A stretch of DNA of 64,000 bases from Prolixibacteraceae bacterium (lineage in GTDB: Bacteria > Bacteroidota > Bacteroidia > Bacteroidales > Prolixibacteraceae): the NCBI GenBank assembly GCA_019163175.1, contig JAFLKN010000008.1:1-64000 (forward strand), read 5' to 3'. Made by a program: the position numbers and the translations under genes. A model generated the notes under the pieces. It was given only the letters and a program-made list of their open reading frames with translations, had not been told where the DNA came from and did not search any database. Position 1 is the first letter of the stretch; every line of letters starts with the position of its first letter. Shown piece after piece: positions 25,579-36,000 of this stretch.

Positions 25579-26802
25579 TTACTTTTCAAACTGAATATCA
25601 AAACCTATCACTTTCGAGGTACGGATTCCCGGTCGAACTTCTCCTGAAGGAATTACGATTGTTCCATTCCATGAAAAAGCGGTAGTGGTCACTGGCGACT
25701 CTCCTATTATTTGGTCAATCTTTTCCCAACTTTTCAAAAGTGTATTGAAAGCCAGTATGTCTTTTGAAAATCCTGGATGATTGGTTAACATGGCATCCTT
25801 TTCATTCCAAAGCTTTTGTTTTTCTTCTCCTGAGACTTTTTCAAGAGCAGCATTCATTCGTTCTGTCCGGTTAAAGAAAATACCCGGATCGCCGCCAAAC
25901 AATACAATGTGATGTGAACCTACAGCAATACCTGTTCCTGCTGAAAATCCAAGAGGTTTTCCATCTGAAATAATATCACTTTCGAGGCTCCATTTCTGGA
26001 TAGAAGGCGTGTACTTCCAGACGCTGCTCAAAAAAGTGGAAACTTCGGAAGTTTTGTTCCGGCCACCAAGCACATAAATACAGGCTTCGGTGCTGTCGTT
26101 CTGACTCACGACTACAGCGTGCGAAAGCGCTACCGGAAGCTCAGGTAAAATCCGCCATCCCTTTTCCGGCTGATTCAGATCGAATGAATAAAAGGCAGAG
26201 GTTGCACCTTCCGAAGTCAGTCCTCCGGCCACAAAAATTGTAGAATCAATTCGGGCTGCACCGGCAGACGAGGTTGCAACAGGCAGTCCTGCCAAACTCT
26301 TCCGTTTGACATTTCCATCCCGAAAGGAGAATAGGAAAACATCGTTTACCGGGCTATCAAAATCTTCGCCGCCAATGCTTATCAAGCCTTGTTCTACGGT
26401 GACACAAGCCGGATAGGCCATTGCAAAAGGCAATCTTTCGGAAGACTGTTTCCACAAATAGTTGCCTGACTCAGTTTTCTCCATCAGGAAAATTTCATCG
26501 TGGTATTTCTTTTTACCACCTTTCCAGGGCAACTCATTTTCGAAATTGGCGCCACCGGCCACCAATGCAAAGTTGCCATGCGCTCCGGCTATTGGTCCGG
26601 CCAAACCGGGCTGAACAGAATCACCTAAAGCAGGCATCAAAGCCGGAAACTCTACGTTTTTCAGAATTAGTTTTTCCGGAGAAGTTGAAACACAAGCATT
26701 TTGAGAAACAGCAACCATTGCGAATAAGATGAGCAACAAATTAGATTTTCGAGAAAAACTGCTGCATATCGAGGGACTTGACATCTTCTGCGAATTTTTC
26801 AT
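25579..26802 (-). CDS. nanM: Kelch-type N-acetylneuraminate mutarotase-like lipoprotein
   Basis: This 407-residue protein of the cyclically permuted mutarotase/NanM family has a lipoprotein signal (LLLILFAMVAVSQNAC) and six Kelch-like blades. Examples are HGNFALVAGGANFENELPWK, TIFVAGGLTSEG and HHIVLFGGDPGIFF. NanM interconverts alpha and beta sialic acid so that the released anomer can be taken up faster. The start used here is the ATG at 26802; ATG 26784 is also possible. The 5' end overlaps the lyase gene by about 60 bp, so translation is coupled. The internal Glu/Arg active-site residues were not mapped in detail. Confidence 0.87.
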   Translation of the reverse strand: MKNSQKMSSPSICSSFSRKSNLLLILFAMVAVSQNACVSTSPEKLILKNVEFPALMPALGDSVQPGLAGPIAGAHGNFALVAGGANFENELPWKGGKKKYHDEIFLMEKTESGNYLWKQSSERLPFAMAYPACVTVEQGLISIGGEDFDSPVNDVFLFSFRDGNVKRKSLAGLPVATSSAGAARIDSTIFVAGGLTSEGATSAFYSFDLNQPEKGWRILPELPVALSHAVVVSQNDSTEACIYVLGGRNKTSEVSTFLSSVWKYTPSIQKWSLESDIISDGKPLGFSAGTGIAVGSHHIVLFGGDPGIFFNRTERMNAALEKVSGEEKQKLWNEKDAMLTNHPGFSKDILAFNTLLKSWEKIDQIIGESPVTTTAFSWNGTIVIPSGEVRPGIRTSKVIGFDIQFEK

Positions 26803-27658
26803 AGTTTTCGACCCACATATTTTTAACCGGTAAACGGAATTGTCCCATATCGAGACCAATGTATTTCATGTACGCTTTTCCGGTTGCAATTCCACCGTAC
26901 TTACCGAGCAACCGAATCATATCAATGGATTGTTGCTGCAATACACGGGCAGTAGCCAAATCGCCTTTATCAAAAGCCTCAATCAGCTGATAATAAAGCG
27001 GAGCAGCGTAATTAAAAGTACTTCCAACTGCACTGCGTGATCCAAGGACCAGCGCTGAAAGCATGTTCTCATCACGACCCCACATCATTTCAAATTTACC
27101 ATCCATAAAATGAATACAGCTTAGGAAATCCATAAAATCTTCGTGCGTGAATTTGATCCCGACCAGATTAGGAATGATTGGTGCAGCTTCCTGCAGAAAA
27201 TCGTACATACTCAAATAACAACCACTCAAAACCGGAATGTGATAAAAATAAACCGGAGTTTGTGGAACAGCTTCGGCTACCAAAGCACAAAATTCAGCCA
27301 ATTGTTTTGCCCCTGCAGGTTTAAAATAGTAAGGGGCCAGCAAAGCAATGGCATCTACTCCATTTTCGGCTGAATGCTGCGCATTTTCAATACATTCCTT
27401 GTAAGAAGTTCCACCAACCAGACTAATAACCTTAACTGTTTTTTCCGCTTTCGAACAGGCAGTCCATGCTTCTACCGTTTTCATTTTTTCCTTTTGTGTC
27501 AGCGAAACGCCTTCACCGGTTGAGCCGTTGATAAATGCTCCAACCACTTTATTTTTTTTCAGAAAATCGTAATAACCACTAATCTGATCATATAATACTT
27601 CCCCTTTTGCATCCATTGGTGTAAAGGGTGCTGCAATTAATCCTTCAAACTTGTTCAT
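26741..27658 (-). CDS. nanA: N-acetylneuraminate lyase (DapA/NanA family)
   Basis: This 305-residue TIM-barrel aldolase is predicted to split N-acetylneuraminate into N-acetylmannosamine and pyruvate. It shows LIAAPFTPMDAKG, the carboxylate-binding GSTGEGVSLTQKEK, the catalytic Tyr in PVYFYHIPVLSG and the Schiff-base lysine in LVGIKFTHEDF. GIKFT with the surrounding residues fits sialate lyases better than dihydrodipicolinate synthase, and the neighbours (epimerase, mutarotase, sialidase) support this. The start was moved to the ATG at 27658 (MNKFEGLIAAP). It is cytoplasmic, and Bacteroides homologues are often named nanL. Confidence 0.92.
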   Translation of the reverse strand: MNKFEGLIAAPFTPMDAKGEVLYDQISGYYDFLKKNKVVGAFINGSTGEGVSLTQKEKMKTVEAWTACSKAEKTVKVISLVGGTSYKECIENAQHSAENGVDAIALLAPYYFKPAGAKQLAEFCALVAEAVPQTPVYFYHIPVLSGCYLSMYDFLQEAAPIIPNLVGIKFTHEDFMDFLSCIHFMDGKFEMMWGRDENMLSALVLGSRSAVGSTFNYAAPLYYQLIEAFDKGDLATARVLQQQSIDMIRLLGKYGGIATGKAYMKYIGLDMGQFRLPVKNMWVENYEKFAEDVKSLDMQQFFSKI

Positions 27659-27677
27659 AGTGCAAATATTTAATTCG

Positions 27678-29636
27678 TTAATTTTCAATTTTATCATAGT
27701 ATTTTAATCCATCTACTTCCCGAAAGTTTGTTCCATCCGGTTTTACCGGAATGAAGGTGAACATCCACTTCCACGAGCTACCTCCATGCGGTACTTTAAG
27801 CAAAACTTCGTTCCATCCTTTTTTTAATAAAATACTGGTTGGCGCACGGAAAAAATAGTTTTCATCAGTAAACGGAATTTCTTCTGATTTTACTTCCAAA
27901 CCTGGATTTTTCCAAACAGGCGGTGAAACGATCTTGTGGTTTACCCAAACTTTCGGATTCGTTGTATGCCATTGTCCTTGCTGGGGAAATGGTCCGCCAC
28001 GCCGGCCACCCGAGCGCGACCAATCGTGAAATCCAACCCAGCAGCTAACTTCCTGATCGATAGGTGACCAAATGTTGGTTGATGCATAAACGGTTCCCTG
28101 TTTTTCCGTAAAATAAGATGGGAATCCGAAGAAATGCCGGATGTGTATAGTTCCTCCGTAAAAATCTTTGCTGGATATATTCTTCTTTTGTTTCCCGGTT
28201 TCTGACTTCAGAAAATCCAAACTTTCCACTTCATTAAATGGTCCGTGCAGTTTCCAGGCTATCTGAGTTTGTTTGACGTAGGGAAAAGGTTTTCCCTGAA
28301 AATAGAGATCACGGTGACGAACCAAACGGTTTTCAAAATCCTGAAACTCCTGAAACAATAAATTATTAGGTGATGGCAATTTAGCCAGATAATCTTCTCC
28401 AAAATCAACCAACTGACCTTTCCACGAAGTTTCACTGTAAGTCAGCATTCCGGGATAAACTGGATTCTGTCGGATAATATCGTATTCGTCATTCACCTTA
28501 TTGTCGTTCCAGCAACAAAGAATACCGCCTAACCGTAAGGAATCACCTTTCGGAGCATTACAAATCCGGTCAAAATAAAGCTGAGCAACTCCGGATAACG
28601 GATCCAAATGATTGAGGTAATTAAGCCGCGAATCAATATAGCGGTGACCTTCATTGGGCTTTCCGTTTGAGGACCAAAGTTGTGTGATGGAAGTTTTATC
28701 CGAATCGATTTGCTGTCCGGGTCGCCAAACAATCACTTCGCGGCCATTTTTCTTCACTTGGGCAACTACCGCATCCAGCAATCCGGTTGCCGGGCGCTCA
28801 TATGAGTGCCAAACCTCATCGGTTCCCAAATGAATGTAGGGCATTTTATCTTTTGAAACCAAGTTGCAGAGTTCGTCGATCAAATCAAGCAAAATAGGCT
28901 GTACCCGAGGATCACTCATCGAATCGAGCGCAAATGCCCTGCGAAATGCCTCGCAATGTCCGGGAATATCGAATTCAGGAATCAATGTGATGTATCGTTC
29001 GCTGCAATAATTGATGAGTTCCAGAAAATCTTCCTGCGAATAATACTTTCCGGGCCAGCGGGTATTTGATGAAGCCGAAGATAGCTGCGGATACTTTTTG
29101 CTTTCCAATCGCCACCCGGGATTGTCGGTGACATGAAAATGGAAAGTATTAAACTTGTATGCAGCCATCACATCAATCTGCTCTTTCAACATCGCTAACG
29201 ATTGAAAATTTCGGCCAACATCCTGCATAAATCCGCGGATTTGGAAAGCAGGCCAATCGGTTATCTCACAACCAGCAACAAACTGCTTCCCGTTTTCGGT
29301 AAAAGTTAATTGTTTGATTGTCTGTTGCCCGCGAAAAATCCCTTTTGAAGTTTTAGCCTGAAGTATGACTGAATCAGCATCTACTTTCAGAATATAGGCT
29401 TCATCCTGATTGATGAAAACTTCAGGAAGATTAGCTACAATTCGCTGAATTATAAGCGATTCGTTACCTTCAATTTTAAAATTCTGTTTGTTCCAAACAA
29501 CTTTTTGTGGCATCGGAATTAAAGCCGGAACATCAACACTTTTCGTTTGACCATGAAGATTCTGTAACAAAAAAAAGAAAAAACCCGCCACCACGGTAAG
29601 TTTCCAAAGTTTGAATGTGATGCTCCGGCTTTTCAT
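27678..29636 (-). CDS. Secreted beta-N-acetylhexosaminidase (GH20)
   Basis: This 652-residue glycoside hydrolase has a signal peptide (LTVVAGFFFFLLQNLHGQ), an N-terminal GH20b-like domain (residues ~35-140) and a GH20 TIM barrel. The barrel includes IRGFMQDVGRNFQ, FNTFHFHVTDNPGWRLE and the catalytic Asp-Glu pair in IHLGTDEVWHSYE. A C-terminal ~200-residue region is of the carbohydrate-recognition type. It would remove terminal GlcNAc or GalNAc exposed after desialylation of mucins or N-glycans. It starts 3 bp after the sialidase gene ends. The surface or periplasmic location is inferred from the signal peptide. Confidence 0.9.
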   Translation of the reverse strand: MKSRSITFKLWKLTVVAGFFFFLLQNLHGQTKSVDVPALIPMPQKVVWNKQNFKIEGNESLIIQRIVANLPEVFINQDEAYILKVDADSVILQAKTSKGIFRGQQTIKQLTFTENGKQFVAGCEITDWPAFQIRGFMQDVGRNFQSLAMLKEQIDVMAAYKFNTFHFHVTDNPGWRLESKKYPQLSSASSNTRWPGKYYSQEDFLELINYCSERYITLIPEFDIPGHCEAFRRAFALDSMSDPRVQPILLDLIDELCNLVSKDKMPYIHLGTDEVWHSYERPATGLLDAVVAQVKKNGREVIVWRPGQQIDSDKTSITQLWSSNGKPNEGHRYIDSRLNYLNHLDPLSGVAQLYFDRICNAPKGDSLRLGGILCCWNDNKVNDEYDIIRQNPVYPGMLTYSETSWKGQLVDFGEDYLAKLPSPNNLLFQEFQDFENRLVRHRDLYFQGKPFPYVKQTQIAWKLHGPFNEVESLDFLKSETGKQKKNISSKDFYGGTIHIRHFFGFPSYFTEKQGTVYASTNIWSPIDQEVSCWVGFHDWSRSGGRRGGPFPQQGQWHTTNPKVWVNHKIVSPPVWKNPGLEVKSEEIPFTDENYFFRAPTSILLKKGWNEVLLKVPHGGSSWKWMFTFIPVKPDGTNFREVDGLKYYDKIEN

Positions 29637-29639
29637 TTC

Positions 29640-31310
29640 TTATTTTTTAATCAATTTTCCGAGCAAATCGGTTACCGGAATTTTCTGAAAATAAAGCTCT
29701 TTCATCCCCTCGTATAGAATTCCGATGGTTTTGCTATCTACCATGCTCATGCACGAATAGCCATAACCGGTTGCCGAATTCAATTCAACCTGATAAGTTT
29801 CAGGCCAGGTTAAACCGCCATCTAAACTGGCTTTTATGGTCATGTGGCTGCGTTCGGTTTTACTGTCGGGATTGGAGAAAAACAGCACTTGTTGCATTTT
29901 TCCATTAATCTCTAAATCGGTACTAATAATACTTGCCATACAGTTTGGTTCCTGTAATACCGAATTAGACGATTTGTGAACAGTCCAAGTTTTTCCCAGA
30001 TCAGCTGTTGTAGCCACTGCCCTACCATTGGTTTCGCCTTTGTCAGTGCGGTTTCGGTCGTCGCGCATGTTCAGCATCAGGCTACCATCAGCCAGTTCAA
30101 CAACCTGCGCTTCGGTAGTATTAGATTTGGCTCCAGTACCAATTTGCCATGTTTTTCCCTGATTATTGCTGTACACAATAGTTGAATGAGCTGCATATTG
30201 CCCTCCATCAAGGGATTTTGTTCCCAGATCAGCTTTAAACTGTGCAGGGAAAACCAAAGTTCCGTCGGTCATGGTAATTCCGCGACCTGGCCCTTGCAAA
30301 AGCAACTGCCATGCGGGATCTTTAATTTGTGAGGTTATGTTGATGGGTTGCGACCAGGTCGCTCCATCGTCGGCACTTTTTACCAAAATGAACTGACCTG
30401 TTTCTTCAGGTTTCATTCCGGGTTTCGAAGCCCACCACAGCATATCTTTTTCTGTAGCGCCACTCATCCAAAGGGCAGCTACCCAAATTGTATTGGTTTT
30501 GGTGTCGTAAAGTACGCATGGGTCTCCAATTCCATTCAATCGCTGCAAACGACCTCCATATTCCCCCATATCCATAATCACTTTCATAGGTTGCCAAGTC
30601 TGGCCACCATCCGTACTGCGGCTCATACCAATGTCAATATCTTCCTGAAGGTCTTTGCTGTTGTTGTAACGGTTGTCATAAACGGCAATCAGTGTCCCTT
30701 TGTTGGTAGTAATTAATCCGGGAATCCGGTAGGTATCGATTTTGTCCTGTCCTTGTGCACGAAGCACCATTTTGGGACGAAAGGTGAATTTATAGGAAGG
30801 AGCCACTGTAACCGGCTCATGATTACTGAAAGACAATTTCACATTTTCAACCCGAAAACGAGTGAGTAAATCAGGATTCGCATTCATTCCGATGTCGAAT
30901 TTCAGGAAGTGAACTCCTAAACCCAAATGGCGGGTTCCGGTAATTGAGGTTTTTGTCTCCGGATTTTTCGAAATTCCAAACAAAGCATTGGTATCTGAAC
31001 CTTTTGCAACTCCGGAATATTTAGCTGAAATGGATGCCACTCCCGAAAGTTGGCTGTCGTCAGTAAATAAAATATCGATATCATTCAAAATCAGCGGTTC
31101 TTGGCCTGTAGAAATGCTCAATCTCAATTCAAACATACCCGAATTTTCAATATCTGCTTTAAGTGGCAAACGAGTTAAGTTTAATTCGGAATTGATTGTT
31201 GCTGAGTTTAGAGCAGGCAAATCACTTTTTTTGCAGTGCTGATTTGTTGTAAACATCAAAAGGAAAAGTAGAATCTGAAGACTGGACATAGCCGTGTTTT
31301 TAAGGTGCAT
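29640..31310 (-). CDS. nanH: Sialidase (GH33) lipoprotein
   Basis: This 556-residue protein has a lipoprotein signal (LQILLFLLMFTTNQHC), an N-terminal beta-sandwich (residues ~30-165) and a six-bladed sialidase domain. The RIP motif (IDTYRIPGLITT) and repeated Asp boxes are visible: SRSTDGGQTWQPM, SADDGATWSQ, SNNQGKTWQI, TADLGKTWTV and SLDGGLTWPE. The catalytic Tyr probably lies in GYGYSCMSMVD. It cleaves terminal sialic acids and so supplies the lyase pathway. The ATG at 31310 replaces the track's TTG start. It follows susD after a 150-bp gap with a stable hairpin. Confidence 0.92.
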   Translation of the reverse strand: MHLKNTAMSSLQILLFLLMFTTNQHCKKSDLPALNSATINSELNLTRLPLKADIENSGMFELRLSISTGQEPLILNDIDILFTDDSQLSGVASISAKYSGVAKGSDTNALFGISKNPETKTSITGTRHLGLGVHFLKFDIGMNANPDLLTRFRVENVKLSFSNHEPVTVAPSYKFTFRPKMVLRAQGQDKIDTYRIPGLITTNKGTLIAVYDNRYNNSKDLQEDIDIGMSRSTDGGQTWQPMKVIMDMGEYGGRLQRLNGIGDPCVLYDTKTNTIWVAALWMSGATEKDMLWWASKPGMKPEETGQFILVKSADDGATWSQPINITSQIKDPAWQLLLQGPGRGITMTDGTLVFPAQFKADLGTKSLDGGQYAAHSTIVYSNNQGKTWQIGTGAKSNTTEAQVVELADGSLMLNMRDDRNRTDKGETNGRAVATTADLGKTWTVHKSSNSVLQEPNCMASIISTDLEINGKMQQVLFFSNPDSKTERSHMTIKASLDGGLTWPETYQVELNSATGYGYSCMSMVDSKTIGILYEGMKELYFQKIPVTDLLGKLIKK

Positions 31311-31385
31311 AAACAAATCCGGATTCAGAATTCAGCATGTGAAATCTGAGTTGTTAAATATAAGTGATTTGAAAGGAATAATGAA

Positions 31386-31411
31386 GTAAGAGCCTGTTTC
31401 CAGGCCCTTAC
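31386..31411 (-). other. Intercistronic hairpin after susD
   Basis: GTAAGGGCCTG-GAAA-CAGGCTCTTAC forms an 11-bp stem (one mismatch) with a GNRA-type GAAA loop. No U-run follows, so it is more likely an mRNA stabiliser or partial attenuator that favours SusC/SusD over downstream enzymes than a full terminator. Confidence 0.6.
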
Positions 31412-31460
31412 TTTTCACCCTTTTAACTAAATTCTGTTAACTAAAATCGCGAAAGAACAT

Positions 31461-33026
31461 TTAATTTGCTGGTTTGGCCGTTGCATAACCTGGTGTTTGA
31501 TTTACCAGTGGGTCATTGGTCCAGATAGCTTTTTCGATTGGCCATAAAATCATGTGCGATTTGGTGGCTTTGTCCAAAACACCGTATCTATGATTGGTAC
31601 TTTTGAACACCAACGGATCGGAGCCATACTTCATTCTGCGTAAATCATACCACGATTTACCTTCATAAACAAACTCTTTCATACGTTCAGAATAGATTGC
31701 CAATTCGTTTTTGTCTTTGGTTGAATTGACAAAAGGAGCAGGATCCACACCCGGGGCAAATGCACGGTCACGAATTTGCTTGATGTAGCCTGAAGGATCG
31801 CCTCCTTCAGCATTCGCAATTTCAGCAAGCATCAGCACCCTGTCGGCTTCGCGGTAAATTGGCCAATCGCTTGTAAAATAACGTTTGTTAGCACTAATCG
31901 TTCCAAGGAATTTAACCAGTGCGGTGTTTCTTACATCAATTTTGTAAGGAGTTTTGGTTACTTTATAATAATCATAGAAAGTAACATCTCTTCTCTTATC
32001 AGCTACATTATACGATTTAAACAACTCGAAAGTATAACCATAGCGCTGGATGATCTGCTGTGAATTTGGAGCTGCAATCACCAAAGGATCAACAAGTAGC
32101 GAACCACTTGCCAGTGAATCTTTGTAGTGCAAGTTATCGAAATTAAATGTTGAATACGTGTATGCGGCAACTCCACCCATTTCGGCTTCACCAACCAGGT
32201 AGCGAATATTCAAAATAATTTCGGCATTGTCTTTTTGGTTATAAGCGAATACATTGGTAAAGGTTGTCTGCAGTGTACTTCCAGTAATAGAATTCAATGC
32301 TGATTTTGCTTCGGCTAAATCGGCAGTTGTGCCATATACTTTTGCTGACCATAAATAAACATCACCTTTCAGCATCAAACTAGCTTTAGGGCTCCACTGG
32401 CTTTTGCCTGCCGGATTGGCCAAAGTACCAAATGCTGTTACCGATTTGGTGATATCTGCCTTAATTGCTGCCAAAGTTTCAGCTTCGGTTGCTCTGGCTT
32501 TGCGCAAAAGTACCGGGTCGGTGTTTCCGTTCAATACTTCGGGTTCAAGTCGAAGAGGCACACCTCCGTATGTGCGAAGCAAGTGGAAATAATAAAAAGC
32601 TCTCAATCCATAAGCCTGTCCTAAAAGGTAGTTCTTTTTTTCGGCCGTCAGGAATGTTACTGCCTCTGTCTTTTGGATAAAAAGATTCAATTGTAAAATC
32701 GGACCGTAAAATCCGGCCCAAGAAGTAATCCCTGCTGAATTTTCATCAATGCGCTGCTCAATAATCTGCAATTCATTCAATGATGTATTCTGGCGATCGA
32801 CATTGCTGTAAATACCTGAACGCATTTCCCCTAACCGAACAAACATATACTGATTGTCTCTGAGTTGCTTGTGGATACCCACCATAAAGTTGGTAACCTG
32901 TGATTCGTTCTGCCAGAAATTCCCATCTCCGAAATAATCTACCGGAGCAAGATCAAGTGTATCCTGACACGAGGCGACAGTAAATGTTATAAGTATCGCC
33001 AGTATTAAATATTTTATGTTTTTCAT
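31461..33026 (-). CDS. RagB/SusD-family glycan-binding lipoprotein
   Basis: This 521-residue surface lipoprotein (signal ILAILITFTVASC) has the SusD alpha-helical/TPR fold: LDLAPVDYFGDGNFWQNE at the start, AYGLRAFYYFHLLRTYGGVPL in the middle and RMKEFVYEGKSWYDLRRM near the end. It binds oligosaccharide and closes over its SusC partner, whose gene lies 34 bp upstream. The ligand is expected to be a sialylated glycan or sialic acid, because all neighbours act on these. It shares the divergent promoter region and presumably the FadR-type control of susC. Confidence 0.95.
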   Translation of the reverse strand: MKNIKYLILAILITFTVASCQDTLDLAPVDYFGDGNFWQNESQVTNFMVGIHKQLRDNQYMFVRLGEMRSGIYSNVDRQNTSLNELQIIEQRIDENSAGITSWAGFYGPILQLNLFIQKTEAVTFLTAEKKNYLLGQAYGLRAFYYFHLLRTYGGVPLRLEPEVLNGNTDPVLLRKARATEAETLAAIKADITKSVTAFGTLANPAGKSQWSPKASLMLKGDVYLWSAKVYGTTADLAEAKSALNSITGSTLQTTFTNVFAYNQKDNAEIILNIRYLVGEAEMGGVAAYTYSTFNFDNLHYKDSLASGSLLVDPLVIAAPNSQQIIQRYGYTFELFKSYNVADKRRDVTFYDYYKVTKTPYKIDVRNTALVKFLGTISANKRYFTSDWPIYREADRVLMLAEIANAEGGDPSGYIKQIRDRAFAPGVDPAPFVNSTKDKNELAIYSERMKEFVYEGKSWYDLRRMKYGSDPLVFKSTNHRYGVLDKATKSHMILWPIEKAIWTNDPLVNQTPGYATAKPAN

Positions 33027-33059
33027 AATCCTCTATTTAGATAATATTGTAGTTCCTAA

Positions 33060-36000
33060 TTAAAAAGTAATATCAGCACCAAGGATCAATTGTGTTGGTA
33101 TGATGTATGCACCATTTTGATTTCCGGTACGTTCAGGGAAATTCAGCATTTTATTGGTTAAATACCCCAGATTTTGACCAGTAGCTGTTAACACCAGACC
33201 ACCAATTTTAGCTTTTTTCAATAATGCTGTTGGAACACTGTAACTTAATGATACTTCGCGGAATGAAAGGTAATCAGATTTCTTCCAGAACATGCTGCTT
33301 GGTCTGTCGTAGTTTTTGGTATTCAACTGATCGGCCCATTGATATCTTGGAAGAGATGCATTAGGGTTATCAACAGTCCAGGTATCGTATACAGCTGTTG
33401 TTGGGGCGAATTCTCCCTGAGCACAACTCAATGCCCACAAATGCATTAAATCCTGTTGAATATGTCCGATTCCAAAATCGACACGGGCAACGAATGTAAA
33501 CCGCTTGTAGCTTAAGGTTGATGTAAAACCTCCGGTTAATCTAGGAATTTCACGTCCAAGTTTAACCATGTCTCTGGTATCAATGGTATCGTTTTGGTCA
33601 ACGTCTTTCCACATAACATCTCCCATTTGGGTAGGAATCCAGCCTCCAGCTAAATTCAGGCCTTTTGCTGTCATAATTCTCTGACTGGCAACCCGTTTAC
33701 CGGCACTGGCATTGTACCAAACTTGCCCTGCAGCAAGGTCAACCTTGTTGTAATTAGCTAAATCATCGGCATTCCGGATAAGGCCTTCACTAACAAATCC
33801 ATACACGCTTCCCCATTCCTGTCCTTCCTGCAAACCACCAACCCAAACGGTTTTCTTTGTTGCCGGATCGTAAATTTGCTGACCACCTTGCCGGTTGTTT
33901 TCGTTACCATTGAATGGAAGTGTAAGAACTGTATTTTTATTCCAGGAAGCGTTTCCGCTAACCTGCCATTTGAAATCCTTTTTCTGAATAATTTTTCCGG
34001 TAACCTCAATCTCGAAACCAGTATTCTTCATGCTACCGTTATTGGTACGAACACTTGAAACACCCGCTGAAGTAGGCAATAAAACACTCGCAATTTTGTC
34101 GGTAGTTATTCTGTTGTAAAAAGCCATCGAGGTATAAATCCGGTTTTCAAAGAAACCCATATCGGCGCCAACTTCAACGGTATTGGTCTTCTCCCATTTC
34201 AGGTTAGGATTTGCAATACCACTTTGTAAAAATCCGATGGTTCCATTGTAAGCAGTTTGTGAACCATACGAACCTTGCAATTCATAGGTGCCAATTCCAC
34301 CTACGTTACCATTTTTACCCCAACTGGTTCTCATTTTCAGATAGGAAAGCCAATTTTGTGACGACTTCATAAAATCTTCTTTAGTAACTAACCATCCGGC
34401 TGACACAGCAGGAAATACGCCATATTGATTGTCACCGATTAATCGTGAATAGCCATCTCTTCTTACTGTAAATGCAACGAGATATTTTTCGTCATAGTCG
34501 TAATTCAAACGACCAAACTGAGAAAGAATTCTTTCTCTGGAGTGCCATGAATCAGTGGACCGGGTTTGTTGTTCAGCGTTATTCAGTGTCAGTCCAAGGT
34601 CTCTGAAATCTTCAGTTGGTGCACCTGAACCTGAAGCTGATACTCCATAGTTATATGAATCGTAATATTCAAAACCCGCCATGGCTGCAATACTATTCTT
34701 TTCAAGGAATTTAGTTTGATAATTCGCGATGGCATTATAAGTTTGACGAACAGTGCGGTCAAAATATGCTGAGGTTGATCTTGTTCTGTTCCAGCCTGTG
34801 TTTACATTGGTCAGACTCATCACTCCAGTGCGAAAATCTTTATTGAAAGCTTCAATAAACGATTCATCATACATTACAATCCCCGTTGCTTTCACATATA
34901 AGCCTTTTGTTATATCAATCTTAAAAGCCTGATTCATGGTGAATTTATCGGATTGATTACCCCTGAAATATTTATCGACATTATACGCCGGATTACCGTC
35001 GCTATTGTCGCGGCCAAGAAGCAACTCTCCTTTTGCATTGGTACCACGCATGGTTGGAGGAGCTGAAAGCATACGCGCCCAATAGTTTGTTTCGCCATTT
35101 TGCAGCGATTGATCTTTCCAAGTAGCCTTTGCATACTGAATGCCGCTTTCGGAGGTTAACCAATCCTTAATCTTGTAGTCGCCGTTAAATGCGAAATTGA
35201 GTCTTTTGTAAAAAGTTTCAAGCGATAAACCACCTTCATCGTAATAACCCAGATTCGCGAAATATTTGCCACGATCATTGCCACCGCTAAAACCGATGTT
35301 ATAATCCTGAGTCTGTGCTGTTTTATTTAATCCATAATCGCCATAATTGAAATCTTTATAAATCAAATCGTATAGGGTTCCATTTGGATCGTAATTTCCG
35401 TTGGCTGCCGTTTTAATCGGGTCTTTCATTTGTTTCCAACCTGGCTGACTTAATAATTCCTGATTGTTGGCATCCAGCCGCATTACACTCCAGATTGCTC
35501 TTGAATCGTAATTTCCATCGATAATATTGCCTGAGGCATCTTTATAAACGTTTCCAGTTCCTCTTGGACCTGCTCCTGCCAAATTACTGGCAGCTAATGT
35601 TCCATTTTTAATGGCTTGTTCTGCTCCAAGACGTGCCCATTTAATGTAGTTTTCGGCATCAACAAAATCATAAGGAGTATTCAGGTAATTCGTACCATGT
35701 TTCACCTTAACTGTAACAGTCGCAACACCAGCTTTACCTTTCTTTGAAGTAATGAGAACTACACCATTGCTTGCCCTTGCTCCATAAATGGCAGTTGCCG
35801 AAGCATCCTTCAAAACTTCCATACTTTCAATTTCTTCAGGATTGATGTCGCTTAATGAACCGCGGATTTGTCCATCCATGATGATAAGTGGGCTACCAGA
35901 ACCATCAAAATTGGTACCTCCTCTTAACACAAGTGCTGGCACTGCACCTGGTCTTCCCGTTGCAGTTACCACTCTCAATCCGGAGACCGTACCAGCCAAA

